This document shows, piece after piece, positions 43,581 to 51,563 of a stretch of DNA of 53,541 nt; position 1 is the first letter of the stretch, and each line of letters begins with the position of its first letter. The stretch is from Aminipila sp047974845 (GTDB taxonomy: Bacteria > Bacillota > Clostridia > Peptostreptococcales > Anaerovoracaceae), in contig JBKECQ010000102.1 in assembly GCA_047974845.1 (NCBI GenBank), positions 1 through 53,541 of the forward strand. Direction: 5' to 3'. The translations under genes and the position numbers were made by a program. The notes below the pieces were generated by a model. It saw nothing but the letters and a program-made list of their open reading frames with translations. It was not told the DNA's origin and searched no databases.

Positions 43581-44746
43581 AGAGAATAACCGCGTTTTTA
43601 GTGGCACTTTGTTTATTTTGCTCAACGGTGTATGGACTTCATATATATAGTGAAAAAGCAATAAATATGAATAACAATGATTTTAGTACTTGGTCCAACA
43701 AAGCAAAATTCAGCTCAACGGACAGCATTAAAGCCAATTTAAACGACAACTCTATAGTAGTGTTTGGTTCATCAGAATTTCAACATGGCCAAAAAACTAT
43801 ATATCATCCCAAAAAAATGTTCAAGGATTTTAAATTTAACCCTATGCTAATTGGTGCAGGATATTATCAATGCTTGCAACACGCAATAACCTTAACTGCA
43901 ATAGGTGATGAGATTAAAACAAAGAAAGTTGTTTTACTTTTATCTCCATCTTGGTTTAGAAAAGAAGGTGTTAAAGATACTGCTTTTTCATCCAGATTTT
44001 CTGAAAATGCTTATTTAGAGATGCTAGAAAATAATGAAATATCTTCTGAAACAAAAGATTACATCATACAAAGAACACGGAAATTACTGAATGTGGATGA
44101 CGCTACTTTAAAAAGGGTAGAAATTTATAACAAGGTGGAACTGGGACAGGAATCTTCTTTTATGGATAGGTTTAACTATTATGTATATAAAAACGTCAAT
44201 ACAGAAAAGAGTCGTCAAAGTGTTATCTTTCAATGGTATACTACGATGTTTGGGGAAAAACAGAATAATGTAAGGGCAGATAGGGACATTAATTGGAAAG
44301 AATATGAAGCAAAGGCTCAAATTCAAGGCGAAAGAAAGAGTGACAATCCGTTTTATATGACACCATTGGGCTTTGCTAAGGTACAATGTAAGTATAATGG
44401 TAAAAAAATAGAAAGAAAATTTGTAAACTGCTACTCAGAATCGCCGGAATATGATGATTTAAGATGTTTTTTAGATATTTGCAAAGAAATGAATGTAGAG
44501 CCTTTATTAGTTTCATTACCGGTGAATGGGTATTGGTATGACTACACGGGATTTCCTAAAGAAACACGTAGCAAATACTATGAAAACATAAGAAATATTG
44601 CGGCAGAATACAATGTAGAGCTTGCAGATCTATCAAATGAAGAATTTAATAAATACTTTTTTGAAGATAGCGTGCATCTGGCAGGGAAAGGATGGGTGAA
44701 GGTAAATGAAATTCTTTACGACTTTTATAAAGAAGATAAAGAGTAA
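43577..44746 (+). CDS. dltD: D-alanyl-lipoteichoic acid biosynthesis protein DltD
   Basis: The 389-residue protein has a single N-terminal membrane anchor (about 4-22) and an extracytoplasmic SGNH-like domain. The nucleophile Ser is in VVFGSSEFQHG (about 63-67) and the Asp/His pair is in FEDSVHLAGKGW near the C-terminus. Other family blocks are GAGYYQCLQHA and LLLSPSWF. DltD is required to transfer D-alanine to teichoic acid outside the membrane. It starts at GTG 43577, overlapping the dltC stop. Its last 41 nt overlap the start of dltX. Confidence 0.92.
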   Translation: MKRITAFLVALCLFCSTVYGLHIYSEKAINMNNNDFSTWSNKAKFSSTDSIKANLNDNSIVVFGSSEFQHGQKTIYHPKKMFKDFKFNPMLIGAGYYQCLQHAITLTAIGDEIKTKKVVLLLSPSWFRKEGVKDTAFSSRFSENAYLEMLENNEISSETKDYIIQRTRKLLNVDDATLKRVEIYNKVELGQESSFMDRFNYYVYKNVNTEKSRQSVIFQWYTTMFGEKQNNVRADRDINWKEYEAKAQIQGERKSDNPFYMTPLGFAKVQCKYNGKKIERKFVNCYSESPEYDDLRCFLDICKEMNVEPLLVSLPVNGYWYDYTGFPKETRSKYYENIRNIAAEYNVELADLSNEEFNKYFFEDSVHLAGKGWVKVNEILYDFYKEDKE

Positions 44747-44867
44747 TATAGTATTAAACTATATTGGCTGGATTGTAACTTTTTATGTTTTAATGATTAG
44801 TATATATCTTTACTTAATAAACTCGAACTTATCTACGGCACCAAGATATGTTTATTCTCAATTTTAA
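44706..44867 (+). CDS. dltX: DltX microprotein (teichoic acid D-alanylation)
   Basis: This 53-residue single-span membrane protein has a Lys-rich N-terminus (MKFFTTFIKKIKSN), one hydrophobic helix (about 15-39) and the C-terminal hexapeptide YVYSQF. It matches the DltX pattern: a tiny membrane protein encoded with dltABCD that ends in [FY]xYxxF, whose Tyr is thought to carry the acyl group between DltB and DltD. The start ATG 44706 lies in another frame within the end of dltD, with gaagg 3-8 nt upstream. Here dltX comes last in the operon, whereas in many Firmicutes it precedes dltA. It is short and easily missed in annotation. Confidence 0.82.
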   Translation: MKFFTTFIKKIKSNIVLNYIGWIVTFYVLMISIYLYLINSNLSTAPRYVYSQF

Positions 44868-44945
44868 ATATTAAAATCAAATGTAAATAATAAAACTCAA
44901 TTTTAAATATTAAAATCAAATATAAATAATAAAACTCAAATTTAA
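44857..44945. repeat. 39-bp tandem repeat starting inside the end of dltX
   Basis: Copies start at 44857 and 44896, differ at one base (aaatGtaaat versus aaatAtaaat), and a partial third copy starts at 44935. The first copy begins with ctcaattttaa, which includes the last codons (Gln, Phe) and the stop of dltX. Confidence 0.85.
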
Positions 44946-44949
44946 TTTT

Positions 44950-44989
44950 AAAAGTATTATATCAGGGCAATAGATATAATACTTTTTTT
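44950..44989 (+). terminator. Terminator of the dlt operon
   Basis: A perfect 13-bp stem pairs aaaagtattatat (44950-44962) with atataatactttt (44974-44986) around an 11-nt loop, with seven T at 44983-44989. Confidence 0.88.
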
Positions 44990-45093
44990 ATATAAAGATT
45001 TTATTTATGGAATATTTACCAAAATAATGGAACTTTTTAAATTTTATTATGTCTAAATATAAAAGAAATAAATTTTAATTGGGAGGTAATGAA

Positions 45094-45864
45094 ATGATGA
45101 GATTTAAAAAAGTTATTGTAACAATACTTTGTATAACAGCTTTAACAACAGTTCCGGCATTTGCAGCAACACAAAAAACAGTAGTAGGTTTAGAGGCGAA
45201 CAGTATTAATTCTTCTTTGATAGATGAAAAGATAGATGTATCGCTATGTGAATTTATAATTTGCATTGTAAAAAATACAGCGGGTGAACAGCCTCTATTA
45301 ATGGATACACATTATGCTCATTCATATATGTTAAAAGCTCAATATATGGGGCTGATTGATCTTAATAAATATCCGCAGAAAATGTGGGATGAAAAGGTAG
45401 ATAAAAAAACTATACAAGCTGTTTTTAAGGCATTGGACAAACAAAAGATTAGCTATGATTTACAAAAACTAAAAACTAGCTTATTAGAAATCTCAGCTTC
45501 AAAAATTTATATTAATGATAAAGAATTAAACTTAGGAAAGAATGAACTTTTTTCCTATGAGAACTTTGTAATGGTTCCATTACGACTAGTGGCAGAGCAA
45601 CTGGGATACGATGTAAAATGGAATAAAGAAACATATTCCGCAAAACTAAAGAACAAAACCAGTACAAGTGTTATTGAAATAGGTTATGACTATTATGTTG
45701 TGAAGGATATCAAAACAGGTAAAGAAATAAAGAGCAAATCGGTGGGGGTTGAACCGTTATTGGTTAATGGAGTTACATATGTCCCCGCAGAAGTATTTAA
45801 TATTCTTGTAGGAGAGGGTTCTGTTTCAAATTCAAACAAAATAGTTAATATTAAAAAACTGTAA
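45094..45864 (+). CDS. Secreted stalk-domain (copper amine oxidase N-terminal-like) protein
   Basis: The 256-residue exported protein has a signal peptide of about 25 residues with an AFA cleavage site. A helical middle part follows (about 40-140). The C-terminal stalk domain (about 150-255) has YINDKELNL, FVMVPLRLVAEQLGYDVKWN and VNGVTYVPAEVFN. The VPLR...LG..V.W pattern marks the Cu_amine_oxidN1/stalk domain common in clostridial surface proteins, with no catalytic role implied. TTG 45079 is in frame, but the SD gggaggt (45081-45087) selects ATG 45094. Terminators lie on both sides, so it is monocistronic. Confidence 0.85.
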   Translation: MMRFKKVIVTILCITALTTVPAFAATQKTVVGLEANSINSSLIDEKIDVSLCEFIICIVKNTAGEQPLLMDTHYAHSYMLKAQYMGLIDLNKYPQKMWDEKVDKKTIQAVFKALDKQKISYDLQKLKTSLLEISASKIYINDKELNLGKNELFSYENFVMVPLRLVAEQLGYDVKWNKETYSAKLKNKTSTSVIEIGYDYYVVKDIKTGKEIKSKSVGVEPLLVNGVTYVPAEVFNILVGEGSVSNSNKIVNIKKL

Positions 45865-45890
45865 TATAATTATTCATTTTTAAAATTTTA

Positions 45891-45930
45891 AGTTCCTTAG
45901 GTAATATTGCTTTATCTAAGGAATTTTTTT
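45891..45930 (+). terminator. Intrinsic terminator after the stalk-domain gene
   Basis: ttccttag (45893-45900) pairs with ctaaggaa (45916-45923), followed by seven T (45924-45930). The rest of the 45865-46205 gap holds an imperfect hairpin near 45975-46010 and the promoter at 46065. Confidence 0.85.
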
Positions 45931-46064
45931 ATGGCTAATATGACTAATATAATGAACACTTTAACCCAGTCATGAAATCTTATCTTAACAATCTTTACGA
46001 TTAAGAATAAGTTATTATAAAAAAGCTTATTTTAAATATTTTTTAACTTGCTGAAATACAGGTT

Positions 46065-46093
46065 TCGACATTTATTGATAATTATGTTATAAT
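46065..46093 (+). promoter_or_regulatory. Sigma-A-type promoter for the zinc-ribbon gene
   Basis: TCGACA (46065-46070), 17-nt spacer, perfect TATAAT (46088-46093). It implies a leader of about 105 nt before ATG 46206. Confidence 0.65.
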
Positions 46094-46205
46094 AATTACG
46101 ATAAAAAACAATTGCAATAACATAAACTTTAAAGTAGTTTGTATGAATGTATTTTTATATAAACTAATTATAAAAAGCATTGGAGATTTAAGGGGGAAAA
46201 TCAAT

Positions 46206-47267
46206 ATGCGGTGTGTACATTGTGGTAAAGAGGTTAGGGATAATGTCATTTTTTGTATTGGTTGTGGAAGAGCCGTTAAAAGGGAATATGAAAAATATTG
46301 TAACGAGGTTTACAATGAATTCTCTCTAAAAGGAAAGACTTTAAAATTTATAGACAGAAAAAATGAGCAACAAAGGTACAATAGCAAAACTAATACTAAA
46401 ACAAAAAAATACAGTCAATTAGATACAAACAATAGTATATTGCGTGAGGCATCGCAAAAAATAAGTGAGGCATCAGAATCTTTAAAAGGTATATTATCAT
46501 TTGCAAAAAAATGGATTGAAGACAACATGGCAAGTGACATGGTAAGTTCTGATAGCAGTATGGATCAACTTGATAAAAGCGCATGGGACGACACACAAGT
46601 TTTAGGCAACAATAATAAACCTGAAATAATAGAATCAGCCGATAAAGAGGATCTATATGAAGATAATGATTCATTTAATGATAATGATTCTTTTAATGAT
46701 AATGATTCATATGAATTTGACACAAATGCAGATTCAGAAAGTAATAGTGATAAACTCTGGGATACAGCTAAAATGATTCTGTCCTTAATTGGAGTTGTAA
46801 TAGTATTTATGTCTTCTTGTTATGATAGTGGAAAGGATACTTCTTATACTACGACATCATACTCGTATGAAACAGATATATATGAGAATTATGAATTTCC
46901 AGATAATCCACAAATAGATGAGTACATAGGTGAAAACATTGATGATTCAGTTACTATTAATAAAGAATTTATAGTAAATTATTTGACCATGCTCAATGAA
47001 GATATTTCAATGTTTGATGCATATGATAATCCTTTGCATTCCCTAGAAGAATATGATTCATATAATACGGAACTTTCTTCATATGTAGAGGGAGAAGAAG
47101 ACTCTTATATAAGTGATATTGTGTTTATATATAAGTTATGGGAACAAGAACTTGAGCCTTTATATGATAATACTGCACAGCTTAGCGAAGAAGAAATTGA
47201 TGAAAAAGTACAGTCATTTAAATATGAATTTAATACAATAGCAGAATATTATTTAGAAGAAGATTAG
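46206..47267 (+). CDS. Zinc-ribbon membrane protein of unknown function
   Basis: The 353-residue protein opens with a zinc ribbon (MRCVHCGKEV...FCIGCGR, two CxxC pairs in the first 23 residues). A Lys/Gln-rich stretch follows, then a low-complexity acidic segment NDNDSFNDNDSF. There is one transmembrane helix around residues 195-212 (MILSLIGVVIVFMSSC) and an acidic, Tyr-rich extracytoplasmic tail. The layout (cytoplasmic zinc ribbon, single span, outer acidic domain) recurs in clostridial surface or stress proteins. I know no function for it. ATG 46143 is in frame, but the SD aaggggg lies about 9 nt before ATG 46206. Confidence 0.7.
   Translation: MRCVHCGKEVRDNVIFCIGCGRAVKREYEKYCNEVYNEFSLKGKTLKFIDRKNEQQRYNSKTNTKTKKYSQLDTNNSILREASQKISEASESLKGILSFAKKWIEDNMASDMVSSDSSMDQLDKSAWDDTQVLGNNNKPEIIESADKEDLYEDNDSFNDNDSFNDNDSYEFDTNADSESNSDKLWDTAKMILSLIGVVIVFMSSCYDSGKDTSYTTTSYSYETDIYENYEFPDNPQIDEYIGENIDDSVTINKEFIVNYLTMLNEDISMFDAYDNPLHSLEEYDSYNTELSSYVEGEEDSYISDIVFIYKLWEQELEPLYDNTAQLSEEEIDEKVQSFKYEFNTIAEYYLEED
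46662..46715 (+). repeat. 18-bp in-frame tandem repeat in the zinc-ribbon gene
   Basis: Three copies of gataatgattc-t/a-ttTaat start at 46662, 46680 and 46698, encoding the hexapeptide DNDSFN. The period is a multiple of three, so copy-number change would keep the frame. Confidence 0.85.
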
Positions 47268-47298
47268 TAATTTTGCCAAAAGATACTATCTGTATCTA

Positions 47299-47326
47299 TT
47301 GCAAAATTTGAATGAAAGAGTATAAT
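47299..47326 (+). promoter_or_regulatory. Sigma-A-type promoter of the 6S RNA
   Basis: TTGCAA (47299-47304), 16-nt spacer, TATAAT (47321-47326); the expected start is near 47333-47340. Confidence 0.65.
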
Positions 47327-47339
47327 ATACATATACTAT

Positions 47340-47525
47340 TAATGCACAAAATCCTGAAGTGTTCGTTAAGGTTTTATAATTCAACCTACACTGTGACATC
47401 GGGAATCCGCGTCTTTGCAGCTTATGTCAGGCCTCCTTTGAGTGGAAGGCAGAAGCGGAAGTAGGATACCCACCTATCTTATGATAGGGTCTGAATTATA
47501 GCCTGACGGCATGTCGGGATTTTTA
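47340..47525 (+). ncRNA. ssrS: 6S RNA
   Basis: This RNA binds sigma-A RNA polymerase and mimics an open promoter. About 180 nt fold into a long interrupted rod. The terminal helix pairs aaaatcctga (47348-47357) with tcgggatttt (47514-47523). Flanking the central bubble, tataattca pairs with tgaattata near 47500. Inner hairpin arms lie around the ggcctcctttgagtggaaggc segment. Size, rod shape, the aaggttt...aacctac region and an own promoter fit Firmicutes 6S RNA. The 3' helix ends in T5, and a further T-run follows. A cobalamin or other riboswitch was considered, but no matching conserved core is present. Confidence 0.78.
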
Positions 47526-47574
47526 GTGGTTTTTTTTCTTGTATATTGTATTCACAACAAATGGAGGTAACTTA

Positions 47575-48402
47575 ATGAAGCCCTTAAAACCCGCTGAAAT
47601 ACTTGATTACACCATTGAAACAGGGGTGGCTAAATCAGGTGGAAGTTTTACAAAATTACTAATTTTAAGCATTATGGCAGGAGCATTTATTGCTTTTGCA
47701 GCAGAAGGCTCTAATATGGCCGCATTTAATTTATTTTATGAACCTACTACATATGGATTAGGAAAAGCTTTAGCAGGAGCCATCTTTGGCACGGGACTTA
47801 TGTTGGTGGTTCTTTGCGGTGGCGAATTATTTACAGGAAATACTCTCATACTAGCAGCAATTTGTGAGAGGAAAGTAAAAGTTTCAAAGATGCTTAGAAA
47901 TTGGACAATTGTTTACATAGGAAACTTAATAGGTTCACTCTTAATAGCTTATATGATGTATCATTCGGGACTATTTACAAGCGGAGCAGATGTACTGGGA
48001 GCAGTGACAATTAAAATTGCTGCATATAAAACCGGTCTTAGCTTCATGCAAGCTTTTTATTTAGGAATAATGTGTAACTGGTTAGTATGTTTAGCAGTTT
48101 GGCTTTCATATGGTGCAGATACAATGGCAGGTAAAATTTTGGGCATATTTTTTCCAATATGGTTATTTATAACTTCTGGATTTGAACATAGTGTTGCAAA
48201 TATGTACTATATTCCGGCAGGGATTTTAGCGAAAGCAAATGAAACATTTGTATCTTTATCACATATTTCTGCGCAAGCTCTTAACAACCTTACATGGAGC
48301 AACTTTTTTATTAACAACCTTATTCCCGTTACCCTTGGAAATATAGTGGGTGGAGGAATATTTGTAGGTATCGCTTATTGGTACGTATATAAAAAGGCAT
48401 AA
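47575..48402 (+). CDS. Formate/nitrite transporter family protein (FocA/NirC-like)
   Basis: This 275-residue pentameric channel-type membrane protein has six hydrophobic segments. Family signatures are FIAFAAEGSNMAAFN, LCGGELFTGNTLIL near residue 90 (Omega-loop region), NWLVCLAVWLSYGAD and FEHSVANMYYIPAGI. It carries formate, nitrite, hydrosulfide or other small monovalent anions; the substrate is not decided by sequence. ATG 47575 is chosen by the SD tggaggt, 36 nt inside a longer in-frame reading. It begins 50 nt after the 6S RNA with no separate promoter seen. A terminator follows at 48502. Confidence 0.92.
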   Translation: MKPLKPAEILDYTIETGVAKSGGSFTKLLILSIMAGAFIAFAAEGSNMAAFNLFYEPTTYGLGKALAGAIFGTGLMLVVLCGGELFTGNTLILAAICERKVKVSKMLRNWTIVYIGNLIGSLLIAYMMYHSGLFTSGADVLGAVTIKIAAYKTGLSFMQAFYLGIMCNWLVCLAVWLSYGADTMAGKILGIFFPIWLFITSGFEHSVANMYYIPAGILAKANETFVSLSHISAQALNNLTWSNFFINNLIPVTLGNIVGGGIFVGIAYWYVYKKA

Positions 48403-48501
48403 TATTTTTTATAATACTAATATCTAAAAAATTTGGTAATTATTATTTATTTTATACATATTTATATAACTTTTTAGTTGATTAAAACTTATATTGTGCT
48501 T

Positions 48502-48543
48502 AAGACAATTCTTTAAACTTTTTATTGAATTGTCTTTTTTTTT
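48502..48543 (+). terminator. Terminator after the formate/nitrite transporter
   Basis: A perfect 10-bp stem pairs aagacaattc (48502-48511) with gaattgtctt (48527-48536), with nine T at 48535-48543. Confidence 0.88.
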
Positions 48544-48544
48544 A

Positions 48545-48745
48545 TGCTATATTTACTAGCGTGGACAGTATATATACATAACTGTACCGATTTTAACAAT
48601 AACATTTTATTAGAAGAAGCCTATATCCTAAGGAATGGGACTGACATATTAAACTAAACAATCAAAAGCTATCTAAGGCGTTATAGCCCTAGACTTTGAT
48701 AGTTTTTTATTCAGAAACATAGGCAGCTTGTAAGCTGCTTTTTTT
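48545..48745 (+). promoter_or_regulatory. Structured non-coding stretch with two successive terminators before the OPT gene
   Basis: There is no gene in this part of the 48403-48835 gap. Hairpin 1 pairs atcaaaag/ctttgat (48661/48694) and ctaaggc/gccctag (48673/48686), with T6 at 48703-48708. An alternative ctatc (48669)/gatag (48698) stem ends directly at the same T-run. Hairpin 2 pairs gcagct (48723-48728) with agctgc (48733-48738), with T7 to 48745. A weak promoter (TTTACT-N17-TATACA, near 48549) may start it. This could be an attenuating leader or a small RNA; no known class is recognised. Confidence 0.5.
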
Positions 48746-48835
48746 ATTATTACAGTTTTTAAACTAGCATTGTACAACTATAAAAATATTTATTTCCATA
48801 GGAGGCTTACATTTCTTGATTTTAAGGAGGAAAGA

Positions 48836-50464
48836 ATGTCTACACAGAAAACAAGAATTAAGTATGCTGGGTCTTACAAAGAGCAGCTGACAGCTAGAGG
48901 GTTAATAATAGGAGGTATAGGAGCGGTTATACTTACTATGAGTTCAATGTTTGTGGCATTAAAGCTTAGCTCGTTGCCTTGGCCCATTATGTTTGTGGCC
49001 CTTGCTTCAATGTTTGCACTTAAAGCATTTGGCAGTACAAATATTAATGAAATAAATGTAACACATACGGCTATGTCTGCCGGAGCCATGGTTGCGGGGG
49101 GATTAGCTTTTACCTTGCCGGGAATATGGATGTTAAACCCAAATGAAACCGTTAGACCCATTACTCTAATACTGATAACTTTGGGAGGTGTAATTCTCGG
49201 TTTAATTTTTACAGCACTAATAAGAAAATATTTTATAGTAACAAAAGAATTACCATATCCAATGGGACAAGCTGCGGCAGAAGCGCTTATAATAGGAGAT
49301 GCGGGAGGTAAAAAGGCAGTTATGCTTTTTGCTTCAATGGCATTGGCTGGAATATTTACAATTTTAAGAGATGCTCTTTATAAAATACCTGCAACATTTA
49401 TGAACTCTAAAATGTTACAATACGGTTCTTTTACAGGTATTTGGCTTTCTCCCATGCTTATTTCTGTGGGATATATCATTGGACCTTTAGCCATAGGTAT
49501 TTGGTTTTTAGGAGCTATTATCGGAGATTTTGGTATATTGTTTGGTGGTATTTGGGATATGGCAACGGCATCTGCAGTGAAATCATCTTTAGGCATAGGA
49601 CTTATGGTTGGAACAGGGCTTGGAATAATCATTAAAGGTATATTGCCAAAAGCTAAAGAGATTTTTGGACCTATGTTTAGAAAGGATAATCTGGGAGATA
49701 GTATTATACAATTGAGATGGGCTCCCATTGCTATGATACTGCTGGCATTTTTGTTTACTTCCATTGCTAATATGGGTGTTATAGCATCTATAATTACAAT
49801 TCTTGGTGTATGGCTTGCAACTGCAATGTCATCTCAATGTGTGGGACAATCAGGAATTAATCCTATGGAAATATTCGGTATAATAGTTCTTATAGCGGCA
49901 AAGGCCGTTTCTTCCATCGGTCAAACAGAGGCATTCTTTGTAGCGGCTATTGTTGCTGTGGCTTGCGGTCTTGTGGGTGATGTAATGAATGACTTTAAGG
50001 CAGGATATATCCTAAAAAGCGATCCTAAAGCGCAATGGGTTGCAGAGGCTGTAGGCTCAATCATAGGAGCATTTGTATCCGTTGGAGTTTTATTAGTAAT
50101 AGTAAGTGCATATGGCCCCGATGTTTTTGGTACCGAGGTATTTCCTGCGGCACAAGCAAGTGCCGTTGCCGCAATGGTTGGAGGCATTTCTCATATGCCA
50201 GCATTTATTGTGGGAGTTATAACAGCAGTTGTTTTATACTTTATTAATTTTCCTGTAATGACTCTTGGTTTAGGTGTATATTTACCATTTTATCTATCAG
50301 CAACAGCTTTCATAGGCGGATTAATTAGATTTCTAGTAGATAGATTTATTCCTCAATTTGAGAAGAAAGGTACAGGCACTATTATTGCATCAGGGTTACT
50401 AGGCGGTGAAGCAATAGTTGGGGTAATACTTGCATTAATACTAGCTATAAAAATACTTGTATAA
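48836..50464 (+). CDS. OPT-family oligopeptide/metal-chelate transporter
   Basis: This 542-residue membrane protein has about 14 hydrophobic segments. OPT/YSL-type features are LTARGLIIGGIGAVILTMSS at the N-terminus, KELPYPMGQAAAEALIIGD, GGIWDMA, SSQCVGQSGINPMEIFG and the C-terminal LPFYLSATAFIGGLIRFLVD. Prokaryotic OPT proteins import peptides or metal-chelates. The start ATG 48836 follows the optimal SD aaggagg. A second aggagg at 48800 precedes a TTG that opens a 24-codon out-of-frame reading overlapping the true start. Two terminator hairpins lie upstream. The P1 peptidase gene follows after a 12-bp repeat array and could process imported peptides. Confidence 0.9.
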   Translation: MSTQKTRIKYAGSYKEQLTARGLIIGGIGAVILTMSSMFVALKLSSLPWPIMFVALASMFALKAFGSTNINEINVTHTAMSAGAMVAGGLAFTLPGIWMLNPNETVRPITLILITLGGVILGLIFTALIRKYFIVTKELPYPMGQAAAEALIIGDAGGKKAVMLFASMALAGIFTILRDALYKIPATFMNSKMLQYGSFTGIWLSPMLISVGYIIGPLAIGIWFLGAIIGDFGILFGGIWDMATASAVKSSLGIGLMVGTGLGIIIKGILPKAKEIFGPMFRKDNLGDSIIQLRWAPIAMILLAFLFTSIANMGVIASIITILGVWLATAMSSQCVGQSGINPMEIFGIIVLIAAKAVSSIGQTEAFFVAAIVAVACGLVGDVMNDFKAGYILKSDPKAQWVAEAVGSIIGAFVSVGVLLVIVSAYGPDVFGTEVFPAAQASAVAAMVGGISHMPAFIVGVITAVVLYFINFPVMTLGLGVYLPFYLSATAFIGGLIRFLVDRFIPQFEKKGTGTIIASGLLGGEAIVGVILALILAIKILV

Positions 50465-50475
50465 GTACTGACGGA

Positions 50476-50571
50476 AATATTGATATAAATACCGGTATAA
50501 ATGCTGGTATAAAGATTGATACAAATATTGATACAAATATTGACATAAAGATTGATATAAATACCGGTATA
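50476..50571. repeat. 12-bp tandem repeat, eight copies
   Basis: Eight units of consensus aatattgatata (variants aataccggtata, aatgctggtata, aagattgataca, aatattgacata) run without gaps from 50476 to 50571. They end 17 nt before ATG 50589, so they fill the gap between the OPT gene and the peptidase. Confidence 0.9.
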
Positions 50572-50588
50572 AATTTTGGAGGGTAAAT

Positions 50589-51554
50589 ATGTTAAAGGAA
50601 ATAAGTATAAATGAGATAAAGGGCATTAGAGTCGGTCATGCACAATCCCTTGAGGGTGGAACGGGATGTACCGCTATAATCTGTGAAAAGGGTGCCTTCG
50701 CAGGCGTAGATGTAAGAGGAGGGGGACCTGCAACAAGGGAAACAGATTTACTGAAATCAGAAAATTTGGTAGAACAAATTCATTGTGTAATGCTAAGCGG
50801 TGGAAGTGCATATGGCCTTGACTCATGTTCGGGAGCAATGAAATATTTAGAGGAAAAGGGCATTGGATTTGACGTTGGTGTAGGAACTGTCCCTATTGTT
50901 TGCGGAGCAGCACTATTTGACCTAGTGGTGGGAGATTCAAAATGCAGACCGGATAAAGAGATGGGATATGCGGCCTGTGTTGCTTCTGAAAAAAATGAAC
51001 CTTTACAGGGAAACGTGGGGGCCGGAACAGGCGCAACTGTAGGCAAGTATCTTGGCGTAAAAAGGCTCATGAAAAGTGGTTTAGGGATATATGCTGTATC
51101 TGTAGGCGATGTTCAATGTGCCGCTATAGTCGCAGTAAACGCATTGGGGGATGTATTAGATATTAATACAGGTAAAAGGATTGCAGGTATACTCAATGAA
51201 GATATGACAAAAATTGCAAATACAGAGGAAATTATGATTAAAGAAATGCAAGAAAATAGGAATGTCTTTAATGGAAATACTACAATTGGATGTATAGTAA
51301 CAAATGCAAAACTTACTAAAACCCAAGCCAATAAAATTGCATCAATAACACATAATGGGTATGCTAGGGCAATAAAGCCGGTACACACCACGGCAGATGG
51401 GGATTCCATATTTGTTATGTCTACAGGAGAGGTTCAAGTTTCCACAGACTCTCTTGGAGTTTTGGCAACTCATGTAATGGCAAAGGCCATAAATAATGCA
51501 GTCATAAACGCTAAATCAGCATACGGGATAAAAGCGGCGTGTGATTTAAAATAA
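50589..51554 (+). CDS. P1 (S58/DmpA) family aminopeptidase-like protein
   Basis: This 321-residue N-terminal-nucleophile-fold peptidase is related to DmpA and L-aminopeptidases. Typical stretches are GIRVGHAQSLEGGTGCTAII, GGGPATRETDLL, LSGGSAYGLDSCSGAMKYL, GVGTVPIVCGAALFDL, GNVGAGTGATVGK and, at the predicted autocleavage/nucleophile site, NTTIGCIVTNAKLTK. The protein is cytoplasmic with no signal peptide. The SD ggaggg precedes ATG 50589. Being directly downstream of the OPT transporter suggests use on imported small peptides, which is inference. A terminator follows. Confidence 0.9.
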   Translation: MLKEISINEIKGIRVGHAQSLEGGTGCTAIICEKGAFAGVDVRGGGPATRETDLLKSENLVEQIHCVMLSGGSAYGLDSCSGAMKYLEEKGIGFDVGVGTVPIVCGAALFDLVVGDSKCRPDKEMGYAACVASEKNEPLQGNVGAGTGATVGKYLGVKRLMKSGLGIYAVSVGDVQCAAIVAVNALGDVLDINTGKRIAGILNEDMTKIANTEEIMIKEMQENRNVFNGNTTIGCIVTNAKLTKTQANKIASITHNGYARAIKPVHTTADGDSIFVMSTGEVQVSTDSLGVLATHVMAKAINNAVINAKSAYGIKAACDLK

Positions 51555-51563
51555 AAAACTTAA

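Noticed and set aside
47340..47525. Structured RNA read as a cobalamin riboswitch
   Set aside because: The conserved B12-box core is absent and the rod-like fold with its own promoter fits 6S RNA; the downstream gene is an anion transporter.
50441..50626. Minus-strand reading frame with a YLYQ-type repeat
   Set aside because: It is only the antisense translation of the 12-bp tandem array, with no SD or family resemblance.
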